From NCBI GenBank assembly GCA_963707575.1, contig OY970171.1, positions 558,001-622,000 on the forward strand: DNA of 64,000 nt, given 5' to 3'. Shown in pieces: positions 32,611 to 41,746 of this stretch (position 1 is the stretch's first letter; each line of letters opens with the position of its first letter). The stretch is from Gaiellasilicea sp963707575 (GTDB taxonomy: Bacteria > Actinomycetota > Thermoleophilia > Gaiellales > Gaiellaceae). The position numbers and the translations under genes were made by a program. The notes under the pieces are model-generated. The model was given only the letters and a program-made list of their open reading frames with translations, was not told where the DNA came from and did not search any database.

Positions 32611-32951
32611 GGCTCGTAGTCGCTCGCACCGCGCGAGTACACGTGGAATGCAGAGGCCTCGACGATGGAGAGCGTGCGCGGCCAGCCCGGCACCGGCGCC
32701 CGCTCGGCGACCGCGGCCCGGCTCCAGCTCTCGGCCTCGGCGTACGCGCGCGTCAGCTCGGCCAGCGTGAAGGTGCCGCCGACGCGACGCCTCAGCTCGT
32801 CTGTGACCGCGTCCAGCTGTGCGAGCAGCCGCTCCCCGGCCACGCGGTCACGGCTCTGCTCGTCGAGCCGGCGGTAGCCGTCCTCCCACTCGCGGCGGGC
32901 GCTCTCGACTTCGGCGGCGGTTGCTGGAGCTTCTGGCACCGGGGCGGCCAT
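32607..32951 (-). CDS. Hypothetical helical protein, 114 aa
   Basis: A 114-residue protein rich in Ala, Glu and Arg. VESARREWEDGYRRLDEQ and DAVTDELRRRVGGTFTLAELTRAYAEAESW suggest an all-helical fold. The C-terminus PRTLSIVEASAFHVYSRGASDYEP is distinct. ATG starts one base after the TAG of the DUF501 gene. No family recognised. Confidence 0.65.
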   Translation of the reverse strand: MAAPVPEAPATAAEVESARREWEDGYRRLDEQSRDRVAGERLLAQLDAVTDELRRRVGGTFTLAELTRAYAEAESWSRAAVAERAPVPGWPRTLSIVEASAFHVYSRGASDYEP

Positions 32952-32952
32952 G

Positions 32953-33456
32953 CTAGTCGGGATGGCGGATGCAGCAGCCGTCGGGCGGCCAGAGCGGATC
33001 GAGCTCGCCCAGAACGCGCTCGCCGAGGCGGTAGCCGGGGCGTGCGAGTGCATAGGCCACGTGGGCGTGCAGGCACTTCAGCCGGGACGGGTTGCCGCTG
33101 CCGCCGATACCGAGCGCGAGCGAGGATCCTGCGTCGCGGCCGGTGCGCCCGGCGGCGAGCTCCGTCCGCAGGGCGCGCTGCTCGGCCGTCGCCCGCTCGA
33201 GGTCCGCGGCCAGCTCGGGATCGTGCCGGAGCTCGGCGCTCCAGCGCTCCACCCCGCCGGCGGCCTCGAGCCGCGCGACCGCGGCCACGAGGTGCGGACA
33301 GGTCAGGTAGTACGTCGTCGGGAAGGGCTCGCCGCGCGCGTCGTACGGTTCCTGCTCGGTGACGGCCGGCGCGCCGTACGGGCAGCGCACCGCGACCCGC
33401 AGGAAGGCACGTGGCGGGCGGCCGAGCTGACGCTCGACGAGCGCTCGGTCATCCAT
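32953..33456 (-). CDS. DUF501 domain protein
   Basis: A 167-residue protein of the actinobacterial DUF501 family: VERQLGRPPRAFLRVAVRCPYGAPAVTEQEPY, then FPTTYYLTCPHLVAAVARLEAAGGVERW, and a C-terminal NPSRLKCLHAHVAYALARPGYRLGERV followed by CCIRHPD. Conserved Cys and His suggest a metal site. Usually next to a DivIC/FtsB-like gene and enolase, as here. Role unknown. Overlaps the upstream DivIC gene by 8 nt. Confidence 0.88.
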   Translation of the reverse strand: MDDRALVERQLGRPPRAFLRVAVRCPYGAPAVTEQEPYDARGEPFPTTYYLTCPHLVAAVARLEAAGGVERWSAELRHDPELAADLERATAEQRALRTELAAGRTGRDAGSSLALGIGGSGNPSRLKCLHAHVAYALARPGYRLGERVLGELDPLWPPDGCCIRHPD

Positions 33457-33880
33457 CGCCGCGCATCGTATGAGCGCGGCGCCACTCGGGGATGCCCTTG
33501 ACGATGAAGAGGCGCTCGCCCGGACGCACGAGGTTCATCTGCCGAGCCTCTCGCGCGAGCGCTGCGAGCGTGGCCGACGCCTCGAGGCGAGCCTCGAGAC
33601 TCGCCTTCTCGGCGCGCAGCCCCTGCACTTCCGCGGCGCGCGTGTTCAACGTGGCGCGAGTCTCGAAGTACGTGGTCAGCGGACGGTAGTAGAGAAAGGC
33701 GACGAGGCCGAACACGCCGATCATGCACCAGCGCAGGAGGACGCTCGTGCGCTGCCTGCGCCCGGTCCGCTTCGGTCGTTTCTTCGCGGTCGTGCCGCCG
33801 TCCTGGCGGCGCGCAGACGCACGTGGAGCTCGCTTGGCCACGGCACACGTTTCCGCGGCCGCGCGCCTGCTCCTCCCCAT
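33449..33880 (-). CDS. Septum formation initiator, DivIC/FtsB-like
   Basis: A 143-residue bitopic membrane protein. Basic N-terminal tail (KRAPRASARRQDGGTTAKKRPKR), membrane helix (LLRWCMIGVFGLVAFLYY), then an extracytoplasmic coiled coil (TRAAEVQGLRAEKASLEARLEASATLAALAREARQMNLV) and the terminal LVRPGERLFIVKG motif of DivIC/FtsB. Part of the FtsQ-FtsB-FtsL division complex. Either ATG 33880 or GTG 33841 may be the start; neither has a good ribosome site. Follows pyk by 8 nt. Confidence 0.85.
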   Translation of the reverse strand: MGRSRRAAAETCAVAKRAPRASARRQDGGTTAKKRPKRTGRRQRTSVLLRWCMIGVFGLVAFLYYRPLTTYFETRATLNTRAAEVQGLRAEKASLEARLEASATLAALAREARQMNLVRPGERLFIVKGIPEWRRAHTMRGDG

Positions 33881-33888
33881 GCGAGCGC

Positions 33889-35301
33889 TTAGGCCGTCTC
33901 CACCTTGATCACGTTCGTCGAGCCGGGAATGTTCACGGCGGTGCCCGCGGTGATCACGATGCGGTCGCCGGGCTCGACGATGCCCGTGCGCCTGGCAGCA
34001 TCGATCGACGTCGACCAGAGCTCCTCGACGTCCGCGCACTGCGGGATTGGCACGGGGGTCACGCCCCATTCGAGCGCCATCTGGTGCAGCGCGTACTCGT
34101 GGTGCGTGAGCCCGATGATGGGCCGCCGTGGCCGCAGGCGCGCGACGGCCGAGGCGGTCCGCCCCGTGAAGGTGGGGACGAGCAGCGAGGTCGCGGCGAG
34201 CGCCTCGGCGATGTCGCAGGCGGCGTTGGACATCGCGTGGCCGATCGTCGGCTCCTCGTCCGCTGTCGGGATCTCGTGCCGGTAGTCCAGATGGGGCTCG
34301 ACCGCACGCGCGATCCGGTCCATGTACGCGACGGACTCCAGCGGGAAGTCGCCGATCGCGGTCTCGCCCGAGAGCATGATCGCGGAGGTGCCGTCGAGAA
34401 TCGCGTTCGCGACGTCGGAGGCCTCTGCGCGCGTCGGCTCCGGCGCATGGATCATCGACTCCAGCATCTGGGTGGCCGTGATCACCGGCTTCCCGCGTTC
34501 GAGCGAGCGCAGGATGATCCGCTTCTGGAGCAGCGGCACCTCGGCCGCGCCGATCTCGACCCCGAGGTCGCCGCGAGCGACCATCACGGCATCCGCGAAC
34601 TGCAGGATCTCGTCCAGCGCGAGCACCGCCTCGCCGCGCTCGATCTTCGCGATCACGTGCGCGGTCGAGCCCGAGGCCTCGATCAGGGTCCGGAGCGCCT
34701 GCACGTCCGACGCCGAGCGCACGAAGGAGAGCGCGACGAAGTCACAGCCGAGCTCCAGCGCGAACTGGAGGTCGTCGATGTCCTTGCGCGTCAGCGACGG
34801 GATCGGCAGGGACACGCCGGGGAGGTTCACACCCTTGTGCGACTGCACGGTGCCTCCCACCAGCACTTCGCAGCTCGCTCGCCCGCGTTCGACGCGCTCG
34901 ACGCGGAGCCGCACCGAGCCGTCGTCGATCAGCACGTCGTTGCCCGCCTGCAGCACGGAGCCGAGCACCGCCGGCGCCACGGGCAGGTCGTCGCCACTCG
35001 CCACGTCCTCGCCGGCGATCGTCATCCGCTCGCCGCGGACGAGCTCGACCGACCGCCCGTCCAGGTCGCCGATGCGCAGCTTCGGGCCCTGGAGGTCGGC
35101 GATGATCGCGACCGCGCGGTTTTGCGCCCGGCGCTCTTCGGTGATCAGGCGTGCGGTCTCCGCGTGATCCTCGTGGGTGCCGTGCGAGAAGTTCAGGCGG
35201 GCGCCGTCGATCAGCCCGACGAGCTGGCGCAGCGTGTCGGGGGACGACGTCGCAGGGCCGACCGTGGCGACGATCTTCGTGCGGCGCGGAACGACAGCCA
35301 T
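33889..35301 (-). CDS. pyk: Pyruvate kinase
   Basis: A 470-residue pyruvate kinase, full length. Motifs: RRTKIVATVGPATSSPD at the N-terminus, LNFSHGTHEDH, SLTRKDIDDLQFALELGCDFVALSFVRSA, HVIAKIERGEAV (catalytic Lys), VMVARGDLGVEIG, ATQMLESMIHAPEPTRAEASDVANAILDG. Converts PEP and ADP to pyruvate and ATP. ATG start, 2 nt after the enolase stop, so consecutive glycolytic steps are cotranscribed. Confidence 0.97.
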   Translation of the reverse strand: MAVVPRRTKIVATVGPATSSPDTLRQLVGLIDGARLNFSHGTHEDHAETARLITEERRAQNRAVAIIADLQGPKLRIGDLDGRSVELVRGERMTIAGEDVASGDDLPVAPAVLGSVLQAGNDVLIDDGSVRLRVERVERGRASCEVLVGGTVQSHKGVNLPGVSLPIPSLTRKDIDDLQFALELGCDFVALSFVRSASDVQALRTLIEASGSTAHVIAKIERGEAVLALDEILQFADAVMVARGDLGVEIGAAEVPLLQKRIILRSLERGKPVITATQMLESMIHAPEPTRAEASDVANAILDGTSAIMLSGETAIGDFPLESVAYMDRIARAVEPHLDYRHEIPTADEEPTIGHAMSNAACDIAEALAATSLLVPTFTGRTASAVARLRPRRPIIGLTHHEYALHQMALEWGVTPVPIPQCADVEELWSTSIDAARRTGIVEPGDRIVITAGTAVNIPGSTNVIKVETA

Positions 35302-35303
35302 GC

Positions 35304-36578
35304 CTAGAGGGTAGACGCGCGCGGGAAGGCCGAGCGGCCCGGGTACGTCGCGCGGTCGCCGAGCTCTTCCTCGATCCGCAGGAGTTGGTTGTACTTCGCG
35401 ACGCGATCGGAGCGGGCCGGAGCGCCGGCCTTGATCTGGCCGGTGCCGGTCGCGACCGCGAGCTCGGCGATCGTCGTGTCCTCGGTCTCGCCCGAGCGGT
35501 GTGACATGACGACGCTGTAGCCGTTCTCGCGCGCCAGCGCGATCGCGTCGAGCGTCTCCGTGAGCGTGCCGATCTGGTTCACCTTGACGAGGATCGAGTT
35601 GCCCGCGCCGTCCTCGATCCCGCGCCGGAGCCGCTCGGGGTTCGTGACGAAGAGGTCGTCACCGACGAGCTGGACGCGATCGCCGAGCGCGGCCGTCAGC
35701 TCGACCCAGGCACTCCAGTCGTCCTCGGCCAGCCCGTCCTCGATCGAGACGATCGGATAACGGTCCACGAGGCCGGCGAAGTACTCGATCGTCTCGGCAG
35801 ACGACGCCTCCCGGCCCTCGAAGCGGTAGACGCCGTCGCGGTACACCTCGCTCATCGCCGGGTCGAGGGCGATTGCGACCCGGTCGCGGCAGTCGGCGCG
35901 CTCGGCCGCCTCGAGGATCGCGTCGATCGCCTGCTCGCTGCCCTCGAGATCCGGCGCGAAGCCTCCCTCGTCGCCGACGCCGGTCGAAAGGCCGCGCTCC
36001 TCCAGCACCGCCTTCAGCGCGTGATAGACGGTCGCCCCGAGCTCGAGCCCCTCGGCGAAGGAGTCCGCGCCGACGGGGACGAGCATGAACTCCTGCAGGT
36101 CGATCGAGTTCGTCGCGTGGGCGCCGCCGTTGATCACGTTCAGCATCGGCACGGGCAGGACCGAAGCGTCCTCGCCGCCGATGAAGCGCCAGAGCGGCTG
36201 CTCGGCCTCGGCCGCGGCGGCTTTCGCGGCGGCCAGGGAGACAGCGAGAATCGCATTCGCGCCCAGGCGGCTCTTGTTCGGAGTCCCGTCGAGCTCGATC
36301 AGGCGGTCGTCGAGCGTGCGCTGGTCGGCTGGGTCGAGGCCGTGCACCGCCGCGGCGATCTCGCCGTTCACCCCCGCGACAGCCTTCGTCACCGCCTTGC
36401 CGCCGTACGCGCGGCCGCCGTCGCGCAGCTCGACCGCCTCGTGCACGCCGGTCGACGCGCCGGAGGGAACGGCCGCGCGGCCGAAGGCGCCGGACGTCAG
36501 CGTGACGTCGGCCTCGACGGTCGGGTTGCCGCGGGAGTCGAGGATCTGGCGCGCCAGCACCGTCGCGATCCCGGTCAT
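35304..36578 (-). CDS. eno: Enolase
   Basis: A 424-residue enolase of normal length. Motifs: ARQILDSRGNPTVEADV, PSGASTGVHEAVELRD, NVINGGAHATNSIDLQEFM, GDEGGFAPDL, the metal-binding SIEDGLAEDDW and LVGDDLFVTN, the catalytic Lys in NSILVKVNQIGTLTE, and SHRSGETEDTTIAELAV. Converts 2-phosphoglycerate to PEP in the cytoplasm. ATG overlaps the mazG stop (ATGA). Confidence 0.98.
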   Translation of the reverse strand: MTGIATVLARQILDSRGNPTVEADVTLTSGAFGRAAVPSGASTGVHEAVELRDGGRAYGGKAVTKAVAGVNGEIAAAVHGLDPADQRTLDDRLIELDGTPNKSRLGANAILAVSLAAAKAAAAEAEQPLWRFIGGEDASVLPVPMLNVINGGAHATNSIDLQEFMLVPVGADSFAEGLELGATVYHALKAVLEERGLSTGVGDEGGFAPDLEGSEQAIDAILEAAERADCRDRVAIALDPAMSEVYRDGVYRFEGREASSAETIEYFAGLVDRYPIVSIEDGLAEDDWSAWVELTAALGDRVQLVGDDLFVTNPERLRRGIEDGAGNSILVKVNQIGTLTETLDAIALARENGYSVVMSHRSGETEDTTIAELAVATGTGQIKAGAPARSDRVAKYNQLLRIEEELGDRATYPGRSAFPRASTL

Positions 36579-37360
36579 TCGGTCTCCTTTGCGAGGTCGA
36601 AGTAGCGGTCCTGCTCGTCGAGCGGGAGCTTTGCGAACTCGCGGCCCTCGTGCGCCGCCAACCGCTCCGCCTGCTCGACGCGGGCCACGAACCGACCCGT
36701 CGCGCCCCGCAGCGCGAGCTCCGGATCGACGTTCAGGCGGCGCAGGACGTTGACGGCGGCGAACAGGACGTCGCCGGCCTCGGCCACGACGCGCGGGTCG
36801 GGCTCGGTCTCGGGCGGCGGCTCGCCCGTGCGGGCGAGCTCGGCGTCGAGCTCGACCAGCTCGTCCGCGAGATCCGCGCGCGCCCCGGCGAGATCCGGGT
36901 ACTCGAAGCCCACCGCCACGGCGCGACGCTGCGCCTTGCGCGCATGCAGCAGCGCCGGCAGCGACTCCGGGATGTCATGGAAGACGCCCTCGCGTCCCTC
37001 CTGCTCGGTCTTGATCGCCTCCCAGCGCTCGCGCACGCGCTCCGCGCTGCGCGCCTCGGCGTCGCCGAACACATGCGGGTGCCGGCGGACGAGCTTCGCG
37101 TGGACGACCCGGGCCACTTCCTCGAGGTCTCCCTGGCCTTGCTCCTCCAGGAGGAGGGCCAGGAAGTAGACCTGGAAGAGCAGATCGCCGAGCTCGTCGA
37201 GCAGCTTCCCCGGCTCGCCGGCCTGCGCCGCGTCGGCGACCTCGTAGGCCTCCTCGACGGTGTGCGGGACGATCGTCCGCGCAGTCTGCTCGCGATCCCA
37301 GGGGCAGTCGCGCCGCAGTCGGCGCGTCAGCTCCTGGAGCTCGACGAGCGCCTGGCCCAG
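36575..37360 (-). CDS. mazG: MazG-family NTP pyrophosphohydrolase, probable CTG start
   Basis: A protein of about 261 residues. N-terminal MazG module: LRRDCPWDREQTARTIVPHTVEEAYEVADA, then LLDELGDLLFQVYFLALLLEE (metal-binding Glu/Asp). Second module: VVAEAGDVLFAAVNVLRRLNVDPELALR, with HPHVFGD between. Hydrolyses NTPs to NMP and PPi, cleaning mutagenic nucleotides. No ATG/GTG/TTG exists in this frame before GTG 37117, which would delete the first module. CTG at 37360 (LGQALVELQELTRRL) is the only plausible start. It lies 25 nt after the PpiC stop. Confidence 0.85.
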   Translation of the reverse strand: MGQALVELQELTRRLRRDCPWDREQTARTIVPHTVEEAYEVADAAQAGEPGKLLDELGDLLFQVYFLALLLEEQGQGDLEEVARVVHAKLVRRHPHVFGDAEARSAERVRERWEAIKTEQEGREGVFHDIPESLPALLHARKAQRRAVAVGFEYPDLAGARADLADELVELDAELARTGEPPPETEPDPRVVAEAGDVLFAAVNVLRRLNVDPELALRGATGRFVARVEQAERLAAHEGREFAKLPLDEQDRYFDLAKETE

Positions 37361-37385
37361 CGAGTCAGGGGACCGCGACGCCGCG

Positions 37386-38405
37386 TTACTCGTCTTCGGC
37401 GACCGTCGACGTGGAGGTCGTGCCGGTGGCGGCCGGGGGCGGACTGAAGCCGGTGGCGTAGGAGACCTTGTCGTCGTACTCCTTCTTCACCCCATCGACC
37501 CAATCCGTCATCGCCTCGTTCTTCTTCGTCTGCAGCAACTGCTGACGAATCGAGTCCTCCACCTCCGCCAACGGCGCCTTCGACGCCTTCTTCACCGCAC
37601 TCAACGGCTCAATCAAGTGATACCCAAACTCCGTTTTCACCGGCCCCGACACCTCGTTCACCGCCAACGCAAACGCAGCCTTGTCAAACGGCGCCACCGT
37701 CTGACCCCGCGTAATCGTCAACTTCCCGCCCGTCTGCTTCGAACCCGTATCCGTCGAGTGCTGCCGCGCCAGCTTCGCGAAATCACCACCCGCCTTCAAC
37801 TCCGCGGCCAACGCCTCCGCCTGCGCCTTCGTCTTCACCAAGATATGCCGCACCTCACGACTCTCCGGCGTCGAGAACTGCTGCGCATTCTTCGTATAGA
37901 ACGCCTCCACATCCGCATCACTCACCTTCACATCCTTCGTGACGGCGTTGAAAATCTTCTCGGACACCAGCTGCGCGCGGATGTCGGCGCGTACCTGCTC
38001 GTCGGTCAGGCCCTGGTCCTTCAGCTGCTGCTCGTACTTCTTCGCGTCGCCGCTGAAGTACTGCTTCTTGATCTGCGCCAGCCGGTCCTCGACCTGCTTG
38101 TCCGTCACCTCGACGTCGAGCTCCGCGGCCTGCTGCTCGAACTGCTCGCGCTGGACGAGGAACGAGACGGCCTGATTCTTCAGCGTCTGGAACTCCGGCG
38201 TGCCCGCCTTCGGAAAGTCGCGCTTCTGGTTTGTGTAGCTCTTCCGCGCCTGCGTGATCAACGCGTCGTAGTCGGACTTGGCCACTTCGTCGCCGTCGAC
38301 GACGGCAACCGCGTCGGCAGGGACGGACTCGCTGCCGCCACCGCAACCGGCGGCGAGGAGGGCGAGCAGAAGGGCAGGGAGAAGGAGGACGCGAGAGATC
38401 TTCAT
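37386..38405 (-). CDS. PpiC-type peptidyl-prolyl isomerase lipoprotein (SurA/PrsA-like)
   Basis: A 339-residue exported foldase. Lipoprotein signal ALLLALLAAGCGGG with lipid Cys at residue 21. A SurA-N-like helical domain (34-185; AVVDGDEVAKSDYDALI) is followed by a PPIC rotamase domain (195-285; EVRHILVKTKAQAEAL, FAKLARQHSTDTGSKQTGG, VNEVSGPVKTEFGYHLI). The tail is Pro/Thr-rich. Codon use changes inside the gene: from about 37490 to 37955 TTG, GTG, TTT, GGG and GAT-type codons replace the CTC/GTC/TTC style seen everywhere else. The 5' part is normal. Confidence 0.92.
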   Translation of the reverse strand: MKISRVLLLPALLLALLAAGCGGGSESVPADAVAVVDGDEVAKSDYDALITQARKSYTNQKRDFPKAGTPEFQTLKNQAVSFLVQREQFEQQAAELDVEVTDKQVEDRLAQIKKQYFSGDAKKYEQQLKDQGLTDEQVRADIRAQLVSEKIFNAVTKDVKVSDADVEAFYTKNAQQFSTPESREVRHILVKTKAQAEALAAELKAGGDFAKLARQHSTDTGSKQTGGKLTITRGQTVAPFDKAAFALAVNEVSGPVKTEFGYHLIEPLSAVKKASKAPLAEVEDSIRQQLLQTKKNEAMTDWVDGVKKEYDDKVSYATGFSPPPAATGTTSTSTVAEDE

Positions 38406-38420
38406 CAGGAAAGCAGCTCC

Positions 38421-38426
38421 AGTGTA
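38421..38426 (-). promoter_or_regulatory. -10 box TACACT of the PpiC gene
   Basis: TACACT lies 15 nt above the ATG at 38405, giving a short leader of about 8 nt with a weak GGAG. Confidence 0.5.
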
Positions 38427-38452
38427 GCCAGGGTGGAAAGAGGTGTAGTTAG

Positions 38453-38466
38453 TGCCGTTATCGGCA
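38453..38466 (-). terminator. Short hairpin after mfd
   Basis: TGCCG-TTAT-CGGCA forms a 5-bp stem about 16 bases after the mfd stop. Weak on its own; possible terminator or processing site. Confidence 0.3.
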
Positions 38467-38481
38467 GCGAGCCGCGAAGGC

Positions 38482-41400
38482 TTAGGCCGCCCGGCGCGCG
38501 TTTACGATAGCACCGACCAGGCCGATCGCCCCCTCGAGCCCGTCCGTTCTTAGTGAAACTTCACGTTTCGAGCTCGTGTAGACGGCCGTGTCGCTGACGT
38601 CGCGCAGCGCCCGGAGCTCCGAGGAGCCGAGCACGAGCGGGCCGACGGTGGCCCGGCCGGCGCGAAAGACGAGGTAGTCGGCGCCCAGCCGGGCCAGCTG
38701 GAGCTTCGCGTCCTGGATCGCGAACAGGTGCTCGACCGGCTCCGGCACCGGCCCGTACCGATCCTCCAGCGTCGCGTGGAGCTCGCGCAGCTCGTCGTCC
38801 GACTCGGCCAACGCGAGGCGGCGGTGGATGTCGATCTTGAGCGCCTCGGAGGCGACGTAGGAGGCGGGGACGAAGGCGTCCACGCGGGCGTCGACGCGCA
38901 CGGGCCGCGTGGCGATGCGCCGCTGACCCTGCAGCTCGGCCACGGCCTCGTTCAGCATCTCCACGTAGAGCTCGAAGCCGAGCGCGGCGACGTGTCCAGA
39001 CTGCTCGGCGCCGAGCAGGTCGCCGGCCCCGCGGATCTCGAGGTCGCGCATCGCGATCTGGAAGCCGGCGCCGAGCTCCGTGTGGTCGGCGAGGGTCGAC
39101 AGCCGCGCTCTCGCCTCCGGCGTCAGCTCGCTCGCGTCGGGATAGAAGAGGTAGGCGTGCGCCGTCACGTCGGAGCGGCCCACGCGCCCGCGGATCTGGT
39201 AGAGCTGGGAGAGGCCGAGCATGTCGGCGCGCTCGACGATCAGCGTGTTCGCCTGCGGGATGTCGATACCCGACTCGATGATCGTCGTCGAGACGAGCAC
39301 GTCCGCGTCGCCGGCCAGGAAGGCGTGCATCTTCTCCTCCAGCCGGCGTTCCGGCATCTTGCCGTGGGCGACGATGAAGCGCAGGTTCGGGCAGAGCTGG
39401 CTCAGCTTCTCGGCCGCCTCCTCGATCGACTCGACCCGGTTGTGCAGGTAGAAGGCCTGGCCGCCCCGGGCGATCTCGCGCTCGAGGGCCGTCTTCACCG
39501 TCTCCTCGTCGTACTCCCCCACCGTCGTGCGAATCGGGCGCCGCCCCTCCGGCGGCGTCTCGATGATCGAAATGTCGCGCAGACCGGAGAGCGACATGTG
39601 CAACGTGCGCGGAATCGGGGTGGCCGAAAGCGCGAGCACGTCCACTTCCAGCCGCAGCGAGCGGATCAGCTCCTTCTGCGCCACGCCGAAGCGCTGCTCC
39701 TCGTCGAGGATCACGAGACCGAGGTCCTTCGGGATCACGTCGCGGCTGAGCACGCGATGCGTGCCGATCAGCACCTCGACCTTGCCCTCGGCGAAGTCCT
39801 TCAGCACCTGCTTGGTCTCGGCGGCGGAGCGGAAGCGCGAGACCATCTCGACGCGGACCGGGAAGTCGCGGAAGCGGTTGCGGAAGGTGTTCCAGTGCTG
39901 CTCGGCCAGGATCGTCGTCGGGCAGAGGAACAGCACCTGCTTGCCGTTGACGGCCGCGGCGAAGGCGGCGCGCACCGCGACCTCCGTCTTGCCGAAGCCG
40001 ACGTCGCCGCACACGAGCCGGTCCATCGGCCGCGGCGCCTCGAGGTCCTCCTTCACCGCCTCGATCGCCCGCGCCTGATCCTCGGTCTCGCGGTAGGGGA
40101 ACTCCGTCTCGAGCCGCTCGAGCCACTCGTTGCCGAGGTCGTAGGCGAGCCCAGGCACCTGCTGGCGTCGGGCGTAGAGCGCGATCAACTCGCCGGCGAG
40201 CTCGCGCACCGACTCGCGCGCCCGTGCCTTCAGGTTCTGCCACGCCTTGCCGCCCAGCTTCGAGAGCGCGGGCGCGCTCGCGTCGGCGCCGATGTACTTG
40301 GAGACCTTGCCGAGCTGCTCGTGTGGGATGTAGAGGCGGTCCTCGCCACGGAAGGCAAGGAACAGGTAGTCGCGCGTGACACCGCCTACGTCCTTCGTCT
40401 CGAAGCCGAGCAGCTTGCCGACGCCGTGGTCCTCGTGGACGACGAAGTCGCCGGTGCGCAGGTCGGCGAACGAGGCGAGCGCCCGGCCGAGCCGCTGGTC
40501 GGCCCGCGGCGGGCGCTTGCGGAAGACCTGGGTGTCGGGCAGGAGCACGAGCCCGAGCTCGCGCCAGACGAACCCGCGGCGCGCGGGTGCGACCACGAAC
40601 CTGAGCTCGGGGTCGGCGGACAGCTCCTGGCCTGGTTCGAGCACCTCTGCGTCGACCCGCTTGAGCAGGTTCTGCGTCCGCAGCGCCTCGCCCGTGTGGG
40701 GGAACGCGACGACGACACGATTGCCGCCGCGTACGAAGCCGTCGAGCTCCTGCTCCGCCTCTGCGAGCCCTCGGGCCGCGATCGCCGGACGCTGCGCCTC
40801 GAAGGCGAAGGGCTGCGACTGCGGGAACGGGTCGAGCTCGGACGTCCCCTTCAGCCCGATCGGATCCAGCCCCTCCTCCGACCAGACGCGTCGCACCTCG
40901 TCCGGCTGCCAGACGAAGTCCGGCCCCCGGTCGAGCACGAGCACGAGGTCGTCCGGAACGGGAGCCGGCTCGTCGTCGTCCGCGAGCGACACGGTGTCGT
41001 CGGGGTCGATCCGACGCTCCGCCGCGGGATGCACGACCGCGTCGTCGACCGAATGCAGGGCGCGCTGCGTGAACGGCGAGAAGACGCGGACCCCTTCGAT
41101 CTCGTCACCGAAGAACTCCACCCGCAGCGGCTCGCGGCCCGTGGTCGGGAAGACGTCGACGATCCCACCGCGTACGGCGAACTGGCCGCGCTCCTCCGCT
41201 CGGTCGACGCGCTCGTAGCCGGCGAGCGCGAGCTCCTGGGCCAACCCGCCGACACCGGGCTCGGAGCCGACTTCGAGCCGGATCGAGGCCGGGCGATCGC
41301 TCGGCGGGGGCACGCCCTCCGCGAGCGCGGCGGCAGAGGCGCAGACGAGCCCTCCGGCGGCGAGAACCTCCAGCGCGCGCGCACGCTCTCCGACGAGATG

Positions 41401-41703
41401 CGGCGGCGGCTCGAGGCCCGAGCCCCAGCGAACGCCGCGGCTGGGCAGCAGCGCGACGCGCTCGGGCCCGAGGAACCAGCCCGCTGCCTCGGCTGCGTCG
41501 CGCGCGTCGGCGTCCTCCGGCAGCAGGCAGACGAGCCCGCGCCCGTCGGGGTTGGCGGAGAGCTGCTCGTGGAGCGCTGCGAGCAGAAGCGGCAGCACGG
41601 GCTCGGACACGCGGGCGCGCGCCGGCAACGCGGCGGCGTAGGCCTGGAGCCGCTCGTGGGCGAGCAGCTCCCGGACGAAGGCATGCAGGGTTGGACGGTC
41701 CAT
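38482..41703 (-). CDS. mfd: Transcription-repair coupling factor Mfd
   Basis: A 1073-residue SF2 ATPase that removes stalled RNA polymerase and recruits UvrA. UvrB-like N-terminus; RNA-polymerase interaction domain at DFVVHEDHGVGKLLGFE. Helicase motifs: LVCGDVGFGKTEVAVRAAFAA (Walker A), ILDEEQRFGVAQKE (DEEQ), LSATPIPRTLHMSL, STTIIESGIDIPQANTLIV, QIRGRVGRSD. A C-terminal TRCF domain starts near LRELHATLEDRYGPVPEPV. ATG 41703 chosen; starts at 41739 and 41760 are in frame, the latter overlapping the ABC gene by 14 nt. Confidence 0.96.
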   Translation of the reverse strand: MDRPTLHAFVRELLAHERLQAYAAALPARARVSEPVLPLLLAALHEQLSANPDGRGLVCLLPEDADARDAAEAAGWFLGPERVALLPSRGVRWGSGLEPPPHLVGERARALEVLAAGGLVCASAAALAEGVPPPSDRPASIRLEVGSEPGVGGLAQELALAGYERVDRAEERGQFAVRGGIVDVFPTTGREPLRVEFFGDEIEGVRVFSPFTQRALHSVDDAVVHPAAERRIDPDDTVSLADDDEPAPVPDDLVLVLDRGPDFVWQPDEVRRVWSEEGLDPIGLKGTSELDPFPQSQPFAFEAQRPAIAARGLAEAEQELDGFVRGGNRVVVAFPHTGEALRTQNLLKRVDAEVLEPGQELSADPELRFVVAPARRGFVWRELGLVLLPDTQVFRKRPPRADQRLGRALASFADLRTGDFVVHEDHGVGKLLGFETKDVGGVTRDYLFLAFRGEDRLYIPHEQLGKVSKYIGADASAPALSKLGGKAWQNLKARARESVRELAGELIALYARRQQVPGLAYDLGNEWLERLETEFPYRETEDQARAIEAVKEDLEAPRPMDRLVCGDVGFGKTEVAVRAAFAAAVNGKQVLFLCPTTILAEQHWNTFRNRFRDFPVRVEMVSRFRSAAETKQVLKDFAEGKVEVLIGTHRVLSRDVIPKDLGLVILDEEQRFGVAQKELIRSLRLEVDVLALSATPIPRTLHMSLSGLRDISIIETPPEGRRPIRTTVGEYDEETVKTALEREIARGGQAFYLHNRVESIEEAAEKLSQLCPNLRFIVAHGKMPERRLEEKMHAFLAGDADVLVSTTIIESGIDIPQANTLIVERADMLGLSQLYQIRGRVGRSDVTAHAYLFYPDASELTPEARARLSTLADHTELGAGFQIAMRDLEIRGAGDLLGAEQSGHVAALGFELYVEMLNEAVAELQGQRRIATRPVRVDARVDAFVPASYVASEALKIDIHRRLALAESDDELRELHATLEDRYGPVPEPVEHLFAIQDAKLQLARLGADYLVFRAGRATVGPLVLGSSELRALRDVSDTAVYTSSKREVSLRTDGLEGAIGLVGAIVNARRAA

Positions 41704-41711
41704 GGGAAGTG

Positions 41712-41729
41712 GCGGAACCGGGGTTCCGC
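41712..41729 (-). other. Perfect 18-nt inverted repeat before mfd
   Basis: GCGGAACC and GGTTCCGC around a GG centre. It lies between the ABC-gene stop (41747) and the chosen mfd ATG, and could be a terminator or operator. It would be coding if mfd starts at 41739 or 41760. Confidence 0.4.
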
Positions 41730-41746
41730 GCGCCTTCATCGTAACG

